A DNA stretch of 64,000 nt from Kryptolebias marmoratus (GCF_001649575.2 NC_051438.1:27027129-27091128); one strand, 5' to 3'. Shown: positions 1-12,589, numbered from the stretch's first letter. Notes: generated from the sequence alone by a model not told the origin. Program-made: numbers and translations.

Positions 1-1558
1 CATCAGATTCTTTTCCTGATGCAGACTGCCTGGGTGGAAGCCTCAGCAGGCAGATAAAATATTAGTTTGAGAGGTTATGAGTAGTTTTAGTGATTATAGA
101 AAAAAAAGTGGTCTCACAAGGTATTTGTTGAATAATGTACTTTGTTTGAAGTGTAGGTTTGACTTAAATAAAATACTGACGTGTGAACATATATTTAATA
201 GCTTTTTTTGTTTTAATTTTGACTCACTGGACTGAGAGACTGAGTTTGTCTCTTTGTAAAAATGGTCCTGGCCAACTTGACAGAAGCTTTACTGGCATTA
301 CAGAAGGACCTGGGATAGCAAAAAAGGCTGATACAGGCTGATTCTTGTTTTTTGTTTGTTTGTTTTCCTACTCTTCCTACTCCATGTGAGAATTTTCTTG
401 TTTAGATACCAAAGTGGAATAAGAATGGACCGGTTGTTCGTAACATTTTTCCTGGGAGTTTCAGTGAGTTCACTCTGTACCTCACTTGATGGCACATTAA
501 AATATATATATTTATTTGCAAGAAGTAAATAGCTAAACTGTTTTGCTAATGAAATGAAATTAAATCCATCTTTACCTGAAATGAAGATAGAACCTGAGAC
601 AGCTGTAATTTCCTTTTTTTCTCCCCATGTTCGTACAGCAGTTTTAAACATTGACCAACGATGGATGGGACGTGATATGTCAGCGAAGAAAAAAGAAGAA
701 AACTCACTCAACAATGTTAAATTAGGAATTAGCAAAATGGCTTCATTGCTCATTCAGATGCATAAACTTTCATTAGTCATAAAAATGAAAACCCAGGGTT
801 ACTCACTTATGATAAGAACAACAGAGTCACCTTTTCCCTGGATGAGCATTGAATCCATGACACTTACGTGTTCAGAGTCTGTGTGGAGAAATGTCCATCA
901 ACCTTCACTAACACAACAGAGGAGCCCTTCAGCTTTGTAACCAGCAGGCTGCAGTAAACTCATGACTGTTTATTGTCCTCAGTGAGTTAAATAGTCTGTA
1001 AAAATTAAAATGGATCTTAAGACACCGATGGCCACTATCAACAAGTTTATGTAAGAACTATCATATATAAATATTTTAGCAGTCACTGTTAAAATAACCC
1101 CATATCATAATACTACCACCACCCTGCTTACTAGTATATTTTTTAATTAGTTCCTCATTCTTTTAAAATATTTGTAAAAGCCTTATTTGCTCAATGTATC
1201 CATCAGATGTTCCTCCAAAATCCCTTAATTGAAAATTTAAGCAATTAAAAGACTCATCGATAGAACTTCCATTTGTACCTATGGTGGGACTAAATGTGGT
1301 GTCAGGAACAGTGGAAATCATATTTTATATGCGTTTTGAAAATAAGCTAATGACACACACATGTCCACTGGTTTCTTTGACATCTAATATGTTCTCTGCT
1401 AAACAGAGAATTGAGCAACAATAAACAAAAACAACTGTCACAAGACATGCACTCTTTGTCTGTGACACTCTTCCTTTCCTGGAGTCAAAGTGTTAATTTA
1501 GAGTGTTTGTTTTGTTAATTATGTTTGTGTTAGGCACTGTGCATGTTCAATTATATGG

Positions 1559-1559
<1 letters not shown>
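1..1559. other. Gene-free AT-rich stretch
   Basis: I see no gene here. Two overlapping open frames, one on the minus strand (298-753, 151 codons) and one on the plus strand (554-940, 128 codons), cover the same DNA. Neither shows a recognisable domain, signal peptide or splice context. Codon use follows the local AT-rich base composition, so both are probably chance. No repeat family was recognised. Confidence 0.55.

Positions 1560-1591
<32 letters not shown>
1560..1591. repeat. (GT)n microsatellite
   Basis: An uninterrupted run of about 15 GT units, the first of several CA/GT arrays in the window. The open frame running through it (1543-1809) is produced by the repeat and is not a gene. Confidence 0.95.
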
Positions 1592-1592
<1 letters not shown>

Positions 1593-2968
1593 CTGGTATG
1601 AGGAGCTGTTCAGAGTCTGTTGTCTCAAGTCGTCCAGCCTCGGTCTTTCAAGCGGAGAGCACAACCCTTACATGACCCTGAGCAGTTGGCTAACTGTGAC
1701 TCCTTCACGCCTCTTTCATCCCAACCAGAACAACATCGTCCATCTGCCCCTCGACAGGCAGGGACGCATGCTGCTGCGTGTTTGTAGAGATACAGTGATG
1801 TTTATGTGAACACAAGGATCCTGGTGAAAATTCAGAAAAATCACAACGCTGTTAAGTTTGTCTAAAATACCAAAACAAACTGATTTTGAATAGTGATCAA
1901 ATCTACGGCTAATTATTTCACTCTTTTATGTATATTTTAACAAGATTTTTATTGGTTAAAGTGGGTCACACAAAAGAAGTAAATCCTAAAAACAGATAGG
2001 ATAGCAGATTCAAAGAAAAGCAGGATTGCACAGCTATGTGTGCAGCGGGACAAATGAATAGGCCAATGAGACAAAAGAAACTTGCTATAAAACCACAAAT
2101 ACCATGTCTGCAAGCAACCACCCCATTCATCCACATATATCATAGCAATATATAGATATATTTCAATAAATATTCAAACACACTTCACCAAAACATACTC
2201 AACTGACATCCATTAAGCAATAATTCAGCTGCCCACAGTGGACTGATAACAGTCCCAACATTATACAGTCACTGAAATTAATACATTCCAAACATGCTTT
2301 ACAGACTCATAGGTTCATTCCTGCCATTTTTATAGCAGGAGTCTGTTCTTTAATAAGTCACAGAAAACTAAATCTCCACGAGCAATCAGCTTTGAAATGT
2401 ATTATTTTAGCTGCAAAAGTTTTTCTTGGAACAACAAGCTGTGCATAACTTCAGAGCAGCTTGGGCCTAGGTTTGCTAATTCTGAAAGTCAACCTTCATT
2501 AAAGCCTTTGATTTATCTTCCTGTGTCCAGTCAAGTTTTTTTTTATTTTTTTTTTCCCTTTCCACCACATGTTAAGCAAACCCTTCGTGTAATGGTCTTA
2601 TTAAAAGCTAGATGGTTTCCAAGCTTGTCGGCCTGTGTCTCCGATAGCAGAATTAGGCCTGAGTGAAATCAGAGACAATAAAGGAACTTATTAGTTCTTG
2701 TCATTTTCTTTTGGGTAATTCAATAAACACTGCTCTCAAATAATCAAAACCACCAGAGTAATAATCATACTAACATTTGAATCTCTCTGATCACAGACAT
2801 GCACATTACAGTGCCTTGGCAGCTTAACTCAATATTATTGTGCCTTTAAAGCCTACAGACATTATTCTGAAGGTGTTAAGGAAAACTTTAGCATATGAAA
2901 ACAATATTTTCACAGGTCCTCCCAAAAAGGCTTTTTTTCATGGTTAAACCAGCATTACCTGAAGATAT
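1592..2968. other. Gene-free AT-rich stretch
   Basis: No gene or recognised repeat family. It contains a T-rich run near 2536-2557. A 10-base match to Tc1-type transposon ends near 2810 is too short to support a call. Confidence 0.55.
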
Positions 2969-3206
2969 GCATATTGCCCACACCTTGCATGCCAACAATT
3001 CAAACTAAGATCTTGATAGATCACCAAAATGTTGCTCAATATCTGTAAAATCGACTACAGTTTCGACATATTTGTGTTTGTTGAGGCTGATTAGCTGGGG
3101 TGGCCATCCTGTTAATCAGTTGTACATAGATGCAAGTCTAGTGATAACTTTCTGAGAGTTTCACTGGTTCAAAAAATATTTTGTAAACAGACAAACACAG
3201 TTGGCT
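2969..3206 (+). mobile_element. Dispersed repeat family A, copy 1
   Basis: This segment aligns by eye with 3494-3712 and 47240-47660. Shared landmarks in the same order are CAATATCTGTAAAA, GGCTGATTAGCTG, GGTGGCCATC, AATCAGTTGTA, AGAGTTTCA and ATATTTTG followed by ACAGACAAAC. It lacks the TTGACTCCAAAA part present in the other copies. The family shows no coding capacity, so it is probably a non-autonomous element. Its superfamily is unknown to me. Confidence 0.6.
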
Positions 3207-3227
3207 TTAACAGTTAAAGCTGAAGTT

Positions 3228-3478
3228 TTATGCATATATCTCGTGGGTAGCACTTGGAAAATGTGTGTTCTGAATGACTCTCCGCTACAACCACAAAACT
3301 GAAGGAAAAATAGCAACATTTGTGTTTTCTTAGGTCAGTTGGCTGTGACGGACATCTTTAATTGGGTTTCCTCCAAAGGTTGTAGAAGTACAACCACCGA
3401 TTATTTCAAAGTTCAATCACACTGAAAGTTTTATCAAAAACCATCCAGTAAGACCTTCTGCCAACAGACAGACAGAGT
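3228..3478 (+). mobile_element. Dispersed repeat family A, copy 2
   Basis: A second, more diverged copy directly downstream of copy 1 in the same orientation. Matching landmarks are GAATGACTCTCCGCTAC (compare 47394-47410 and 52140-52160), GGCTGTGACGGACATCTT, CTCCAAAGGTTG and a terminal CCAACAGACAGACAGA. It is non-coding. Confidence 0.5.
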
Positions 3479-3493
3479 TAGTTAAGGGCTAAA

Positions 3494-3712
3494 ATTTGAA
3501 CAAAGATCCTGTGCAATCTGTAGCTCAATATCTGTAACATTTACTGAGGTATCACCATGATTGGGTTTGCTAAGGTCGACTAGCTGTAACTGTCATCTTG
3601 AATCAGGTTGACTCCAAAAGTTAATCAGTTTTAGATGTACATCGAGAGTTTCATTAAAATCTGTCCATTTGTTCATAAGATATTTTGCTTACAGTCAGAC
3701 GAAAACAAACAA
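3494..3712 (+). mobile_element. Dispersed repeat family A, copy 3
   Basis: The third head-to-tail copy. Landmarks are AGCTCAATATCTGTAA, GCTAAGGTCGACTAGCTGTA, GTCATCTTGAATCAGGTTGA, CTCCAAAAGTTAATCAG, TTCATTAAAATCTGTCCA and TTCATAAGATATTTTGCT. It is the best preserved of the three and matches the copy at 47.2-47.7 kb closely in block order. Confidence 0.65.
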
Positions 3713-4869
3713 AAAAACATATCAAACAGTGACTAATAAAACTAGCACAGGTCACTTTTTGATCACATTTAAATAGTTCAACATCGGTACTAACATACAA
3801 TTCTTTAGGTTAAAACTTCAAAGAAAAGGACAGTTTTCTTCTATGTAGCACATATATCAAAACTCTACAGACATGCTTGCATTCAATTTAATCTTCTGGA
3901 CAAAAGAATAACTTTATAAAGATTTGCAGTCTGTGGCTGGATTAGTAAGAATCAGCCACGAGTCAATACCCAATACACACCCCCACTGAGGTTGGTAAAC
4001 ACTACATTTGGAGATGGTTGAGTGTGACATCACAATGAGAATTCACCGTGCGCACACACTCACACAGACACACTTTATCTAAGGTTCCTTTCTGCTCTTG
4101 CGCAGTTTCCGGGGTTAAAATAAACGTTACAGCTGAACCATATTGTGCCCTCCCTCCTCTCTCCATATCCTTTATTCACAGGCGCGTAATTGGTAGTCAA
4201 TTTGAGCTCCCCCTTTGCCTATTGTGGGCAAATTTTGCTCTGACAGAGTGCGGAAGATTAATGGCTACAAGCAGCCAAGGGAGGCTCGCCTCAGCAAGCA
4301 TGAGCGCCCTAAATTCATTACACCAATTTCCCTCTGTCTTCCACTCCCCTACTTCCACCCACATGAGAGAAGAAAAGGAGGGAGGGGGGGGAGTATGAAA
4401 GGGGATAAAAGCAAAATAGTCACATGGTGAAAGACTGAAAGAGGTGAAAAAACAAAAGATTAAAAGGTGATGTTTTTCAGAGGTCACAAAGAGACAGTCT
4501 GGCACTGAGGAGTCAAAAGAGAGAGCTGATTTGTTTTAGAGTAGAATGCCGTCTGTTTAAATTTTAGCCTCTGTTCAGTGCTGGAGTGGTTACAGGGCCT
4601 GGCAAAGCACCAAACTTACCTCCCTCTTTTTCCCTCCACCTCATCTCTGTTGTTCATTTTATACTGAAAATAATTTATTGAACACACACATGTTCATTTT
4701 CACATCCAACAATTAGAAAACAAATGTGCTTTCAGAAATTTAAAATAACTAGTGTAACACAAATGTGGAGGCAGGACTCGTACAATAAAAATCCAGATGT
4801 TTATTTTCTCGCTGAATCTTTACAAAAATACCATGTCAGCATCTATTCAACATGGAAATGCCAGCTGAA
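3713..4869. other. Gene-free stretch with G-rich run
   Basis: No gene seen. A short CA-rich patch lies at about 4052-4075. A purine-rich segment at 4370-4405 has an 8-G run and neighbouring G runs. Overlapping short frames on both strands at 4048-4505 show no recognisable domain. Confidence 0.5.
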
Positions 4870-5500
4870 ATGGGAGGAACACCTCTACGCCTGAGCCAAG
4901 TACTTCATAAGCTTCCATGGCACATTTAGATCACTGTCATTAGCCACGAGCCTGCTGGCATCAAAGCCTGACTGGCTCGGATGAGCAGGAAACACCTTGA
5001 ACTTGGGAATGATAAGGTTGACCTGTCCCCATTTACTTGGGCCAGCCCATAATTGCAATGATTTATTTCTCCTGTCAGAGCCAAACAGAATGCCCTCCAT
5101 CTCCCCTCTGAATTCCTTTGTGTTTCTCAGTCTTACCGTCTTGCCTGCAGTTTTCTCCATCCGGTTAAACCAAAATAAATTGGGAATTTGTATGTGTGCA
5201 CACAAACGTGAGCCTAATTTATGTGCACTCTTTGTGCATGTGTAATACTGCTTCAGTATGCTTGTGTGCTCGCAGCTTTCTGGCCTCGACAACCTATCAA
5301 CACGGCCATGTGCTTGGGTGTCAGATGCTCAATGCCCCCAGCGATGGCATCAAGCCCCAAGGACTTGCACAGACCGATGGCTGTCGGGATTCCAGCTAGG
5401 CCCACGGTCCATAGCTTGACAATAAACCTGTCTGTCACTTGTCAACCCCTCCTTGCTGTCCTGCTCCAACCAAGCCAAGAATCCCCAACAAGCTCATGTT
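4870..5500. promoter_or_regulatory. Candidate conserved non-coding block
   Basis: This block is less AT-rich than its surroundings, has no repeat character, and has overlapping short open frames on both strands (4885-5292 minus, 4997-5245 plus, 5253-5438 minus). Frames on both strands in the same DNA suggest balanced base composition and not coding. The 5253-5438 minus frame starts with GTG and has a stop just upstream. Such islands in fish gene deserts are often conserved enhancers. That is inference, since conservation cannot be seen in one sequence. Confidence 0.25.
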
Positions 5501-5582
5501 TCTGACATTTTTTGGGTGTTGGGACTTTATATAGATAGAACAAAAGTAATTTTTTAAACACTCAGGAGACCACAAAAAGTAG

Positions 5583-6119
5583 TGTTACCTACAAGAAGCT
5601 CAGAGTTATTGAGTTTTGTTTTGGCCTTAACAACAGAAGCAACAAATTATTTTGCGTGTCTTGGTTTTGGGGTATTTGTTGTTTTGGTTTATGTTTTCCT
5701 GTTTTAGATTTATGCATCAGTGTTTCTGTAAGTTATTTCTGCTAGTCTTGACAGTTTATGAGGTAGTTTTAGTCAACCTAGAATTAGTAGTTTGTTGTTG
5801 TTGTTTTTACCATCGTTTCCAGACAGTGTTTTCAGTCAGCTCTCCTGTCTACTCAATCACTCAATTCATTACGAATCATCTCAGCTGATCTGACTCACTA
5901 ATTAACCCTCCCAGCAATTATAAGCTGTTTGTCTTCTCTTGTTCTCGGTCACATCTTTGTACGCAGTTCTCTATTCCATCCTGGTTATTGTTGAATCCTA
6001 TTTGTATCTGGTATTTGGTTTCATTTATTTAAAAAAAAAAAGATTTTAACCTGCTGCCTGCATTTTTTGTATCATCGACAACACCATCACCAATAACCAA
6101 TATTTATCAGATTGTAACA
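5583..6119 (+). mobile_element. LTR-like element (possible solo LTR)
   Basis: The segment begins TGTTAC and ends GTAACA, a 6-bp inverted terminal repeat of the TG...CA form typical of LTRs. Inside, in LTR order, are a TATA-like ATTATAAG near 5917, then TTATTTAAAA at about 6027 where a polyadenylation signal would sit, then AACCTGCTGCCTGCATTT, which I recognise as recurring near the end of fish LTR-like repeats. Flanking bases (left AGTAG, right AATGG) do not give a clean target duplication, so the ends are tentative. No internal coding region or second LTR is present. Superfamily unknown. Confidence 0.45.
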
Positions 6120-9100
6120 AATGGATTATAAAGTAAATATTGTCCAAGTTAAGTTATTACTGTTCTATATATAATTCTGTAATAAGTCTGTAATAATAAT
6201 ATATATAATTCTGTTTTATGGAAGCTTCCATGTTGTGTTTTTGGAACCGGAGTCTGCACACTAAGGATGCAGGACTTTAAGTCTCGCCTACTTATCTGCA
6301 CATAATCAAGGAGTTACATGATGTTTCTTTTTTTAAGCATGAAATAACTGATTACAGCTAAACATGTTAGAAAAATAAATATGCAAAATGAACATACAGC
6401 AGCAAGGTAAGAACTATCAACAAGAGTCAAACCTTGCAAACCAATTTCTGAGGTGTCGTTTTTATTTAACAGGGGGCTTTTGAACTGGAACCAACCTACA
6501 AGAGAAGTTGGTGTTATTTTGGATTCAAGTTTCAGGTTCATATCAGTAGTCAATATACAGTCTATGACATAATCATTTACCCCTAGTTTCCACATAAAAG
6601 TTTGTGTCACTCATTTCTAAAGAAAATATAAGAATTTCTGAAATATGTGCAAAACTTTGCTGTCTGATTTTTTATAGTCCGAAATTTGCCTTGAGTCCTT
6701 TGAAAATGTTTGTACTTCACACCTATATTTGAATTTTACATCAGTGCATCAGAATGTGAAATAAATGAAGCAAGAAAACGACAAATAAAGCACAAGCTTA
6801 ACATTATGAGTAAACAATGAGTGAAAGTTGATACATTAAGCTGTGACGGCACATTTACGATCGTCTGCACTGACTCAGTTTAAATTTATTGTGAAATTTG
6901 TGCATGTAGACCATATGCTGGAGTTTACGGACCTGATTTAAGCATGATTTACAATAATTGCCAAACAGCATCATATGAATTATGTCACTCTGACAGAATC
7001 TACTACAACAAACAGTTTAAAACTCCATTATTGTGTATGTAGCTCGGTCTGTATTTATCAACACCAGATATTTGTTGTTTTGTTTTAGATTTTTTCGTGT
7101 AAAGAGTCTCGGTTTTGCAGCATATTCAGCTTCATATGATGGCAGTTTAGTCCAGAATGAAGTTTTTTTTTCTTGCTCTTGCCTTCAAAGCTTTTGGCAG
7201 ATTAACACAGCAACAGTGTAATTTATGGACCTTCTTTGGCTCATGGTTTCCACCCTACACCTGTTCAAAGCCTACACTGAGCACCGTTTCCATGCTAAGG
7301 CCATGTTATAAAGTGATATAAAGAGAACAGTGGATGTGTGTGCACAGGTCAGAGCTTTAAAAAAAAAAAAAAACACAATTGCACACCATTCTTTTATTTT
7401 ATTCTCTTTTCCACTTGTGCAAGAACGACAAATTGAGGGGGGGTTGAAGGTTTTTGGGCCACCTGCAGGCCATTCAATAAATCAGAGAAGGAAAGATAGA
7501 TTCATTGATAGAAGAGCATCATAAAAAGCCTCTGGTGTAGTAATGAGGACAAGGTGTGTAGATAAGTTTCTCTGCAGCTCCCTCTAAATAGAATCCAAGC
7601 AACTTTTCAAGGTTCCACTTAGCAGCAGCTTTCTCAGAGACCTGGAATCGGAAAACACGCCAAATGTTTTGCATTACTGTCGGAGCTCACTGGAGTTTGG
7701 AACCATTTGGAAATGGCTGGGGGGTGTGGGTTGTGAGGTTTACTGTGAGAGATATGACCGAAAAGCCAGTGGGTGCAATGGGTAACAGCAACTTATCATA
7801 AAGATGTCACAAGAAAACTTCAGGAGACACAAAGTCTCAATTTCAGCCAAGGTGCTGGCATCCAGATGTGAAGGCCCCAAGCAGCAACTGGAATACAACC
7901 TGCCCTGTCCTTCATGCCAAATCTGAAACTAACAAGCAGAACCTCTGGGTTCTTTTGAAGTGGGCGCCAAGAGGTGTCCACAAGCTTAACGATGCATAAT
8001 TTATTACAATTCTGTCCGGCTTAGAGTAAGAGGTCAAAGTTTCTCCAGTAAAAAGCGTCTTCATCTCCTCTTTTTTTCTCAGTGTTTCATTCCTACCATT
8101 ATCTTTTTTTTCCTGCACCTGCTTAACACGTTGACTTAATTTATGATCTTTGTCAAGCTGCTGTTAAGTGTTTTATGTTACTGCTGCCAGGTGAGCAAAT
8201 GTGGTTTGAGTGCAATAATAGCAACACCATCACAACAATTTTATTTTTTTCCCAGTAAGGTGCAATTTGATTTTTAATGGCCAACATCAAAATTTCACAA
8301 TCATGGTGTTGATTTTAACAAAACGGCAGTAAATTAAACATAAAAAAGGTAGTTTGCATATTATAACCGAGTCAAAGTGTAAATAAAGCAGGCATCACTG
8401 TAAAAGAAAGGTTCTGGCTAGAGAGGATAATAAACCTTTTATTTTAACATTTTGTGTAGTTATTCATTGTAGTCTCATTGTGTAGAGAGAGCAAAATAAG
8501 AGAGACATACACTGTTTATATGCTACATGAAATACATTTATATCTCATTTAAAAGGGTGAAAAGGTGACTTATCCCAGTTGTAGATGTGATAACATATAG
8601 GATTATTGGCTTAAACATATCTGTTATCACACCATTTATTTTTGAAATGTCACCTGCTCAAACTGACTCAAGTGGAAAAAAAATAATTGATGTTAAGTGA
8701 AAGTACTGTTTGACCTGAGAGTGACTTAGGCTTAGAACAGATGCCCTGGCAAATTATTAAAAGAAAAAAAGTCCACATGAAATAAAGCATATGGACAGGA
8801 AACTGCATATTTCTGAGGGGGGTTCCCCACATCTTGGTTGAGTGTGCAGCTCAAACATTTAACTGAAACAAAATGTTAGCAAATTTGTACCCATAAATGC
8901 AAAATTACTTTTCTTCATTTCCAACCAGCTCCACCATTTTACTGCTGCCAAGTAAGCCTCTGAGGCTTTGCACATTTGTATGCAAAATAAGCAGAGTGAT
9001 GTATACTGAAAAAATGAGGAAGGAGGAGGACTTAAAATTAAAGAAAATCTCTGACTTTGAAGAAATATCCCTTTGCTGCTTAAATGGAGACAATAGCAGT

Positions 9101-10340
9101 AAGTGTTTCGGATCTTCAGAGGAAGGGTGGCAGAGCCTCAACAAAGGTCTTAAATAATCAACTAAAAATAATTGTAAGGGAAACCATTTATTTTATTATT
9201 TAGCTGTTATTAGCTGTTTTAAACCAGCACTTGAAATGAGCTAGACCTCCTGCAAATTCTCTTCCTAAACTCTAGGCATAATTATACTACACATCCGGAA
9301 TGGCATTTAAAGAAGTTGGATAGGAAGTACATTCTTTATAATAAGTGTGAATACACTCTCATCTCATCTGCTTTACACATTTGCAGACTACACATTCTTG
9401 GGTTTTGTTTAGCCTCATTAAGGAACTTGCATGTTGACTTCTTCCTGCTTCTTTTCCTGTTTTATAATGTGTCGCTTCCAGAAGAAACAGGTTACAAAAG
9501 AAAGGGACGTGCATAACCAACCACAAAACAGCCCCAGCATGATTAAGTGTCAGTAATCTGAAGTTAAGGAATATCATGCATGAATTCTGCATAACTCCAG
9601 GCTTTCTAGTTGACCTTAAGTTTAATGTAATAAAAGTAAAACTTTGTTTCAATATCTCTGCAGGCTGATGTGCTGCAGAGGCTGAGGTTTGATTTTTTTA
9701 AAGCAAAATGCTAATCACCTTTGAGGGATTAGTAGAATATAGCAGAGGTAGTTCATTATTTATCAGGTGTAATTATTGAATCTGTTTGTTAAATATACAT
9801 ATAGCAGTAGCAGTGTTAAATGTTTTGACTATTATCTAATATAATGAAGCAGAAACAAAAATAATTTTGAACAATAGATTAGTCTATTAAACATATTTTT
9901 ATCAAGATGAGTTTTCGCTGTTCATACATGTGATAAATGTAAGGACGCAGATTTTGTGTGTGTGTGTTTTTGTTAGTTTGTTTTTTAATTATGCATCTTT
10001 TAGGCTGCATATCAATATGCACAACTTTACAACTGGCAACATGATCTGTGCAATTGTGTGCTGTAACTAACATCAGATAAGTAGGCGAGATGTAACTAAC
10101 ATCTGTTTAAATTTAGCAACATACACCAAAGATGCAACCATAATAAAAATATTATAATAAGAAAGTTACTTTTTCATTCATATAAATGTAAATGCAACAT
10201 TTGGTAATACGCAAACCAGCTAATTATCAAATACATAACCAACCAATAAATGTGTGATTGATATTTTTGTGTGGGAATATAACATATCACAGTAATTTAG
10301 TTTTAGTAAATTATAAATTAGAATATTTTCTTGTGTTTAG
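6120..10340. other. Long gene-free stretch
   Basis: No gene, RNA or firmly recognised repeat. It contains a 60-bp patch of near-tandem TATATAATTCTG units at 6161-6215, a poly-A run at about 7358-7373, a short GT run at about 9955-9968, and a minus-strand frame (6314-6610) with one hydrophobic segment near its end but no homology I recognise. Base composition is uniformly AT-rich. Confidence 0.55.
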
Positions 10341-10760
10341 ATGTTCTGCAAACACACTACAGAAAAAATGACTGACTGGATTTTGGGAGTTGGGGGGAGG
10401 CTGATATGCTCCCCTCCCTTAACTCCCACAGCCCCACGCTTGGCACAGTGGGGTGGTGGGTGGGGGGGTGGGGATTGGTTCCTGGATGGCACTGTAGCCC
10501 ATATGGCCAATCATTCAAGCAGGGCTGAGGATGTTTTCAAAGAGACCCAGCAGCAACTTGACGCGGGGCTGTCTCCACGGGGGTCAATGGTCGTCTGGAC
10601 AGGAGAGGCCAATCTCCTGCTGGCCTTTGAAAGGCAGACATATCAACTCTTGAAATGTAACCCCCTCCACCAACACCACAACCCTCTCTTTATATCCCAC
10701 ACATACATAAACACACATGTACACACAACTATCAGCTTTTTGCACCTATAGTAGAGAAGG
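10341..10760. promoter_or_regulatory. GC-richer block with G-quadruplex motif
   Basis: A higher-GC island in AT-rich DNA. Positions 10450-10473 carry four G runs (4, 3, 7 and 4) separated by loops of 4, 1 and 1 bases, a canonical G-quadruplex pattern on the plus strand. Downstream (about 10555-10665) the sequence is balanced and non-repetitive. The 136-codon frame over it is glycine/tryptophan-rich only because of the G runs and has no known domain. I favour a regulatory block, at low confidence. Confidence 0.3.
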
Positions 10761-11754
10761 CTGCCATGGTCTGCTAATAGGCCAAAGACCGTGACCTTGA
10801 GAGCTGGACAAACAAATGAGGAGTGTTTGACACAAGACTAAACCAACTAACCAGCCTCTTATTTATGACTTTTTAACATTTATTTTACCTTTCTTAAGCT
10901 AATAATTTTGCAAAACGCATATCTCATTCCAACGTTGAGCTAAATATTTTTTATAAGCATGTCTTAATTGAAAATCAAAAAGGGAATTATAAACATTTTA
11001 TTGCAAATCTCTTAGGATGTTTTGCCCCTTATAGGTTTTATTATTTATGTCTAGCAGCTTTGACATAAGCTGAGCTCTTTGCTAACAAGCGAGTTCAGTA
11101 AGGTTGTGTTTGCTAGGTTGCTGCAGTAGTTTGAAAGATTTAAATTGCTTGCTACAATAATATTTGTATTTATGAAACAACATAAAAATTATTCCAAGCT
11201 TTTAAATTCCCTTATGACTTTTGACCATACAGAAAAGAGAACTGAAAAACGCAGGGGAAGACACTGACACAAAGAAAATATATGAACACAGGATTAAAAA
11301 CCAAAAGCACACAGGAAAACACCACAAGAGAGAGGAGACAAAAATATAAGCATGGATAGACAAACACAGTACAATAGAAAACAATGAAAGAAATGTACTG
11401 CATGGAACTAAAATTATGCATAAAATTAAAAACTTAAAGAACATTTTTACTGTGAAAATCAAAAAGCTAATGAAATGATCCTTTGAATAAAACATTCAAA
11501 GAAATATTATTCTGGTTCTAAGTTTTACAGTATTGATGGATGAGTATTTATCATTATCTTCTCTTTTTTTTTTTACAAAATTCAACAATTTTGACAGTAC
11601 ATTTACACATAAACATATACTAAAAAAAGTGTATAAGAAATAATATGTTGTTAATTTTGATGTTTGGTTTCATAGCACAGGAGATAAAAACTGAAGGTGA
11701 AGTACATATGTTCATTTTAAAATACATTTTTTAAAATATATGTTCATATGAATA
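10761..11754. other. Gene-free AT-rich stretch
   Basis: Nothing recognised. Minus-strand hydrophobic frames at 11202-11495 come from A-rich plus-strand sequence read as Phe/Leu codons and are not treated as genes. Confidence 0.55.
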
Positions 11755-11877
11755 GAATGGTCCTGTGATGGACTTGTCCAGAGTCTTCCCCACCTTTTGC
11801 ACAATGATGGCTGGAGATAAGCACCAGCTTCCCACGACCCAGAAAGGAGAAGCGGGTAAAGAAAATGGATGGATGGA
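11755..11877 (+). mobile_element. 3' tail of an L2-type LINE or related SINE
   Basis: This follows the well-known fish LINE/SINE 3' tail: GTGATGGACTTGTCCAGAG, a CCCC-ACCTTTTGC block, CAATGATGGCTGGAGATAAG, GCACCAGCTTCCCACGACCC, then AAGCGGGTAAAGAAAATGG and a short GGATGGATGG end. Elements of this type end in a tetranucleotide array, as here. Only the last ~120 bp is present, as expected from 5'-truncated insertion. It could equally come from a SINE sharing this tail. Confidence 0.75.
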
Positions 11878-12589
11878 ACATTATTGAAGAAAGCTGCGAG
11901 GGATCTTTTGAAAAGATTGAAGGGATCCAGCTCATGATGGACAGCGAGACCGGGAGATCCAAAGGTTACAGGGTTTATATCGTTTACAGATGCAAAATTG
12001 TTTGCATTACAAAATCATCTCCAAACTAAATAGATCACTATCTTATTAAGTGTATTATATAGAGAGAGTAACTGATGAGCTTCACTAAATGCAAAACAGT
12101 AGTTTTATTCAAGATCCTTTACAAGCAAAGAGGAGCAAAGAGGAGTGTTCACTCATATTATATCCACACTCCTGCAGAAAATAGGAACAGGAATCTGACT
12201 CAGGCAGGCAAGTAATCTTTTTATTTTATTTCTTAGCCTCAACTCTTATATTTTTACATGGCAATTGATTGCCATTTGCTGTTTTTGTGGCTTTAACTAT
12301 ATGGATGAATTGTGTTTAATAGAAAGCTCATGTGCATGTAGTCAACATTGCACGACACTGTAAATTTAAACTCTGTCTAAGTTAGTTTTCACAGGGAGTT
12401 CTTCTGTTCTGCAGCTGACCATGAGCTTTGACTTGTCTCTGGAGAATACTCAGTGAAAAAGGGAATTTCCTTGCTAGGATTAATACAGTTGCACATTATT
12501 GTGTGGCATTTTGGAAGATCTAAACTCCAGCCCAGACAGAAGCAGAAGAGTGTCTCCACTATACCACATGGCAGTGGACTGAGCTCTGC
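11878..12589. other. Gene-free AT-rich stretch
   Basis: Nothing recognised apart from a short tandem duplication of a CAAAGAGGAG unit at about 12125-12144. Confidence 0.5.

Noticed and set aside
298..940. Overlapping 151-codon (minus) and 128-codon (plus) open frames
   Set aside because: No domain, signal or splice context. Composition follows the AT-rich background, and frames on both strands cover the same DNA.
2807..2820. TACAGTGCCTTGGC resembling a Tc1-type transposon end
   Set aside because: Similarity stops after about 10 bases and no partner end exists nearby.
5253..5438. 61-codon minus frame with protein-like sequence (VGLAGIPTAIG...)
   Set aside because: It begins with GTG, has a stop just upstream, lacks splice sites I trust and matches no family I know.
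6314..6610. 98-codon minus-strand frame with one hydrophobic segment near its end
   Set aside because: No recognisable family. A hydrophobic run is easily produced by T-rich codons.
10341..10751. 136-codon plus-strand frame
   Set aside because: Its Gly/Trp-rich part comes from G runs and its end from a CA-rich tract. No domain.
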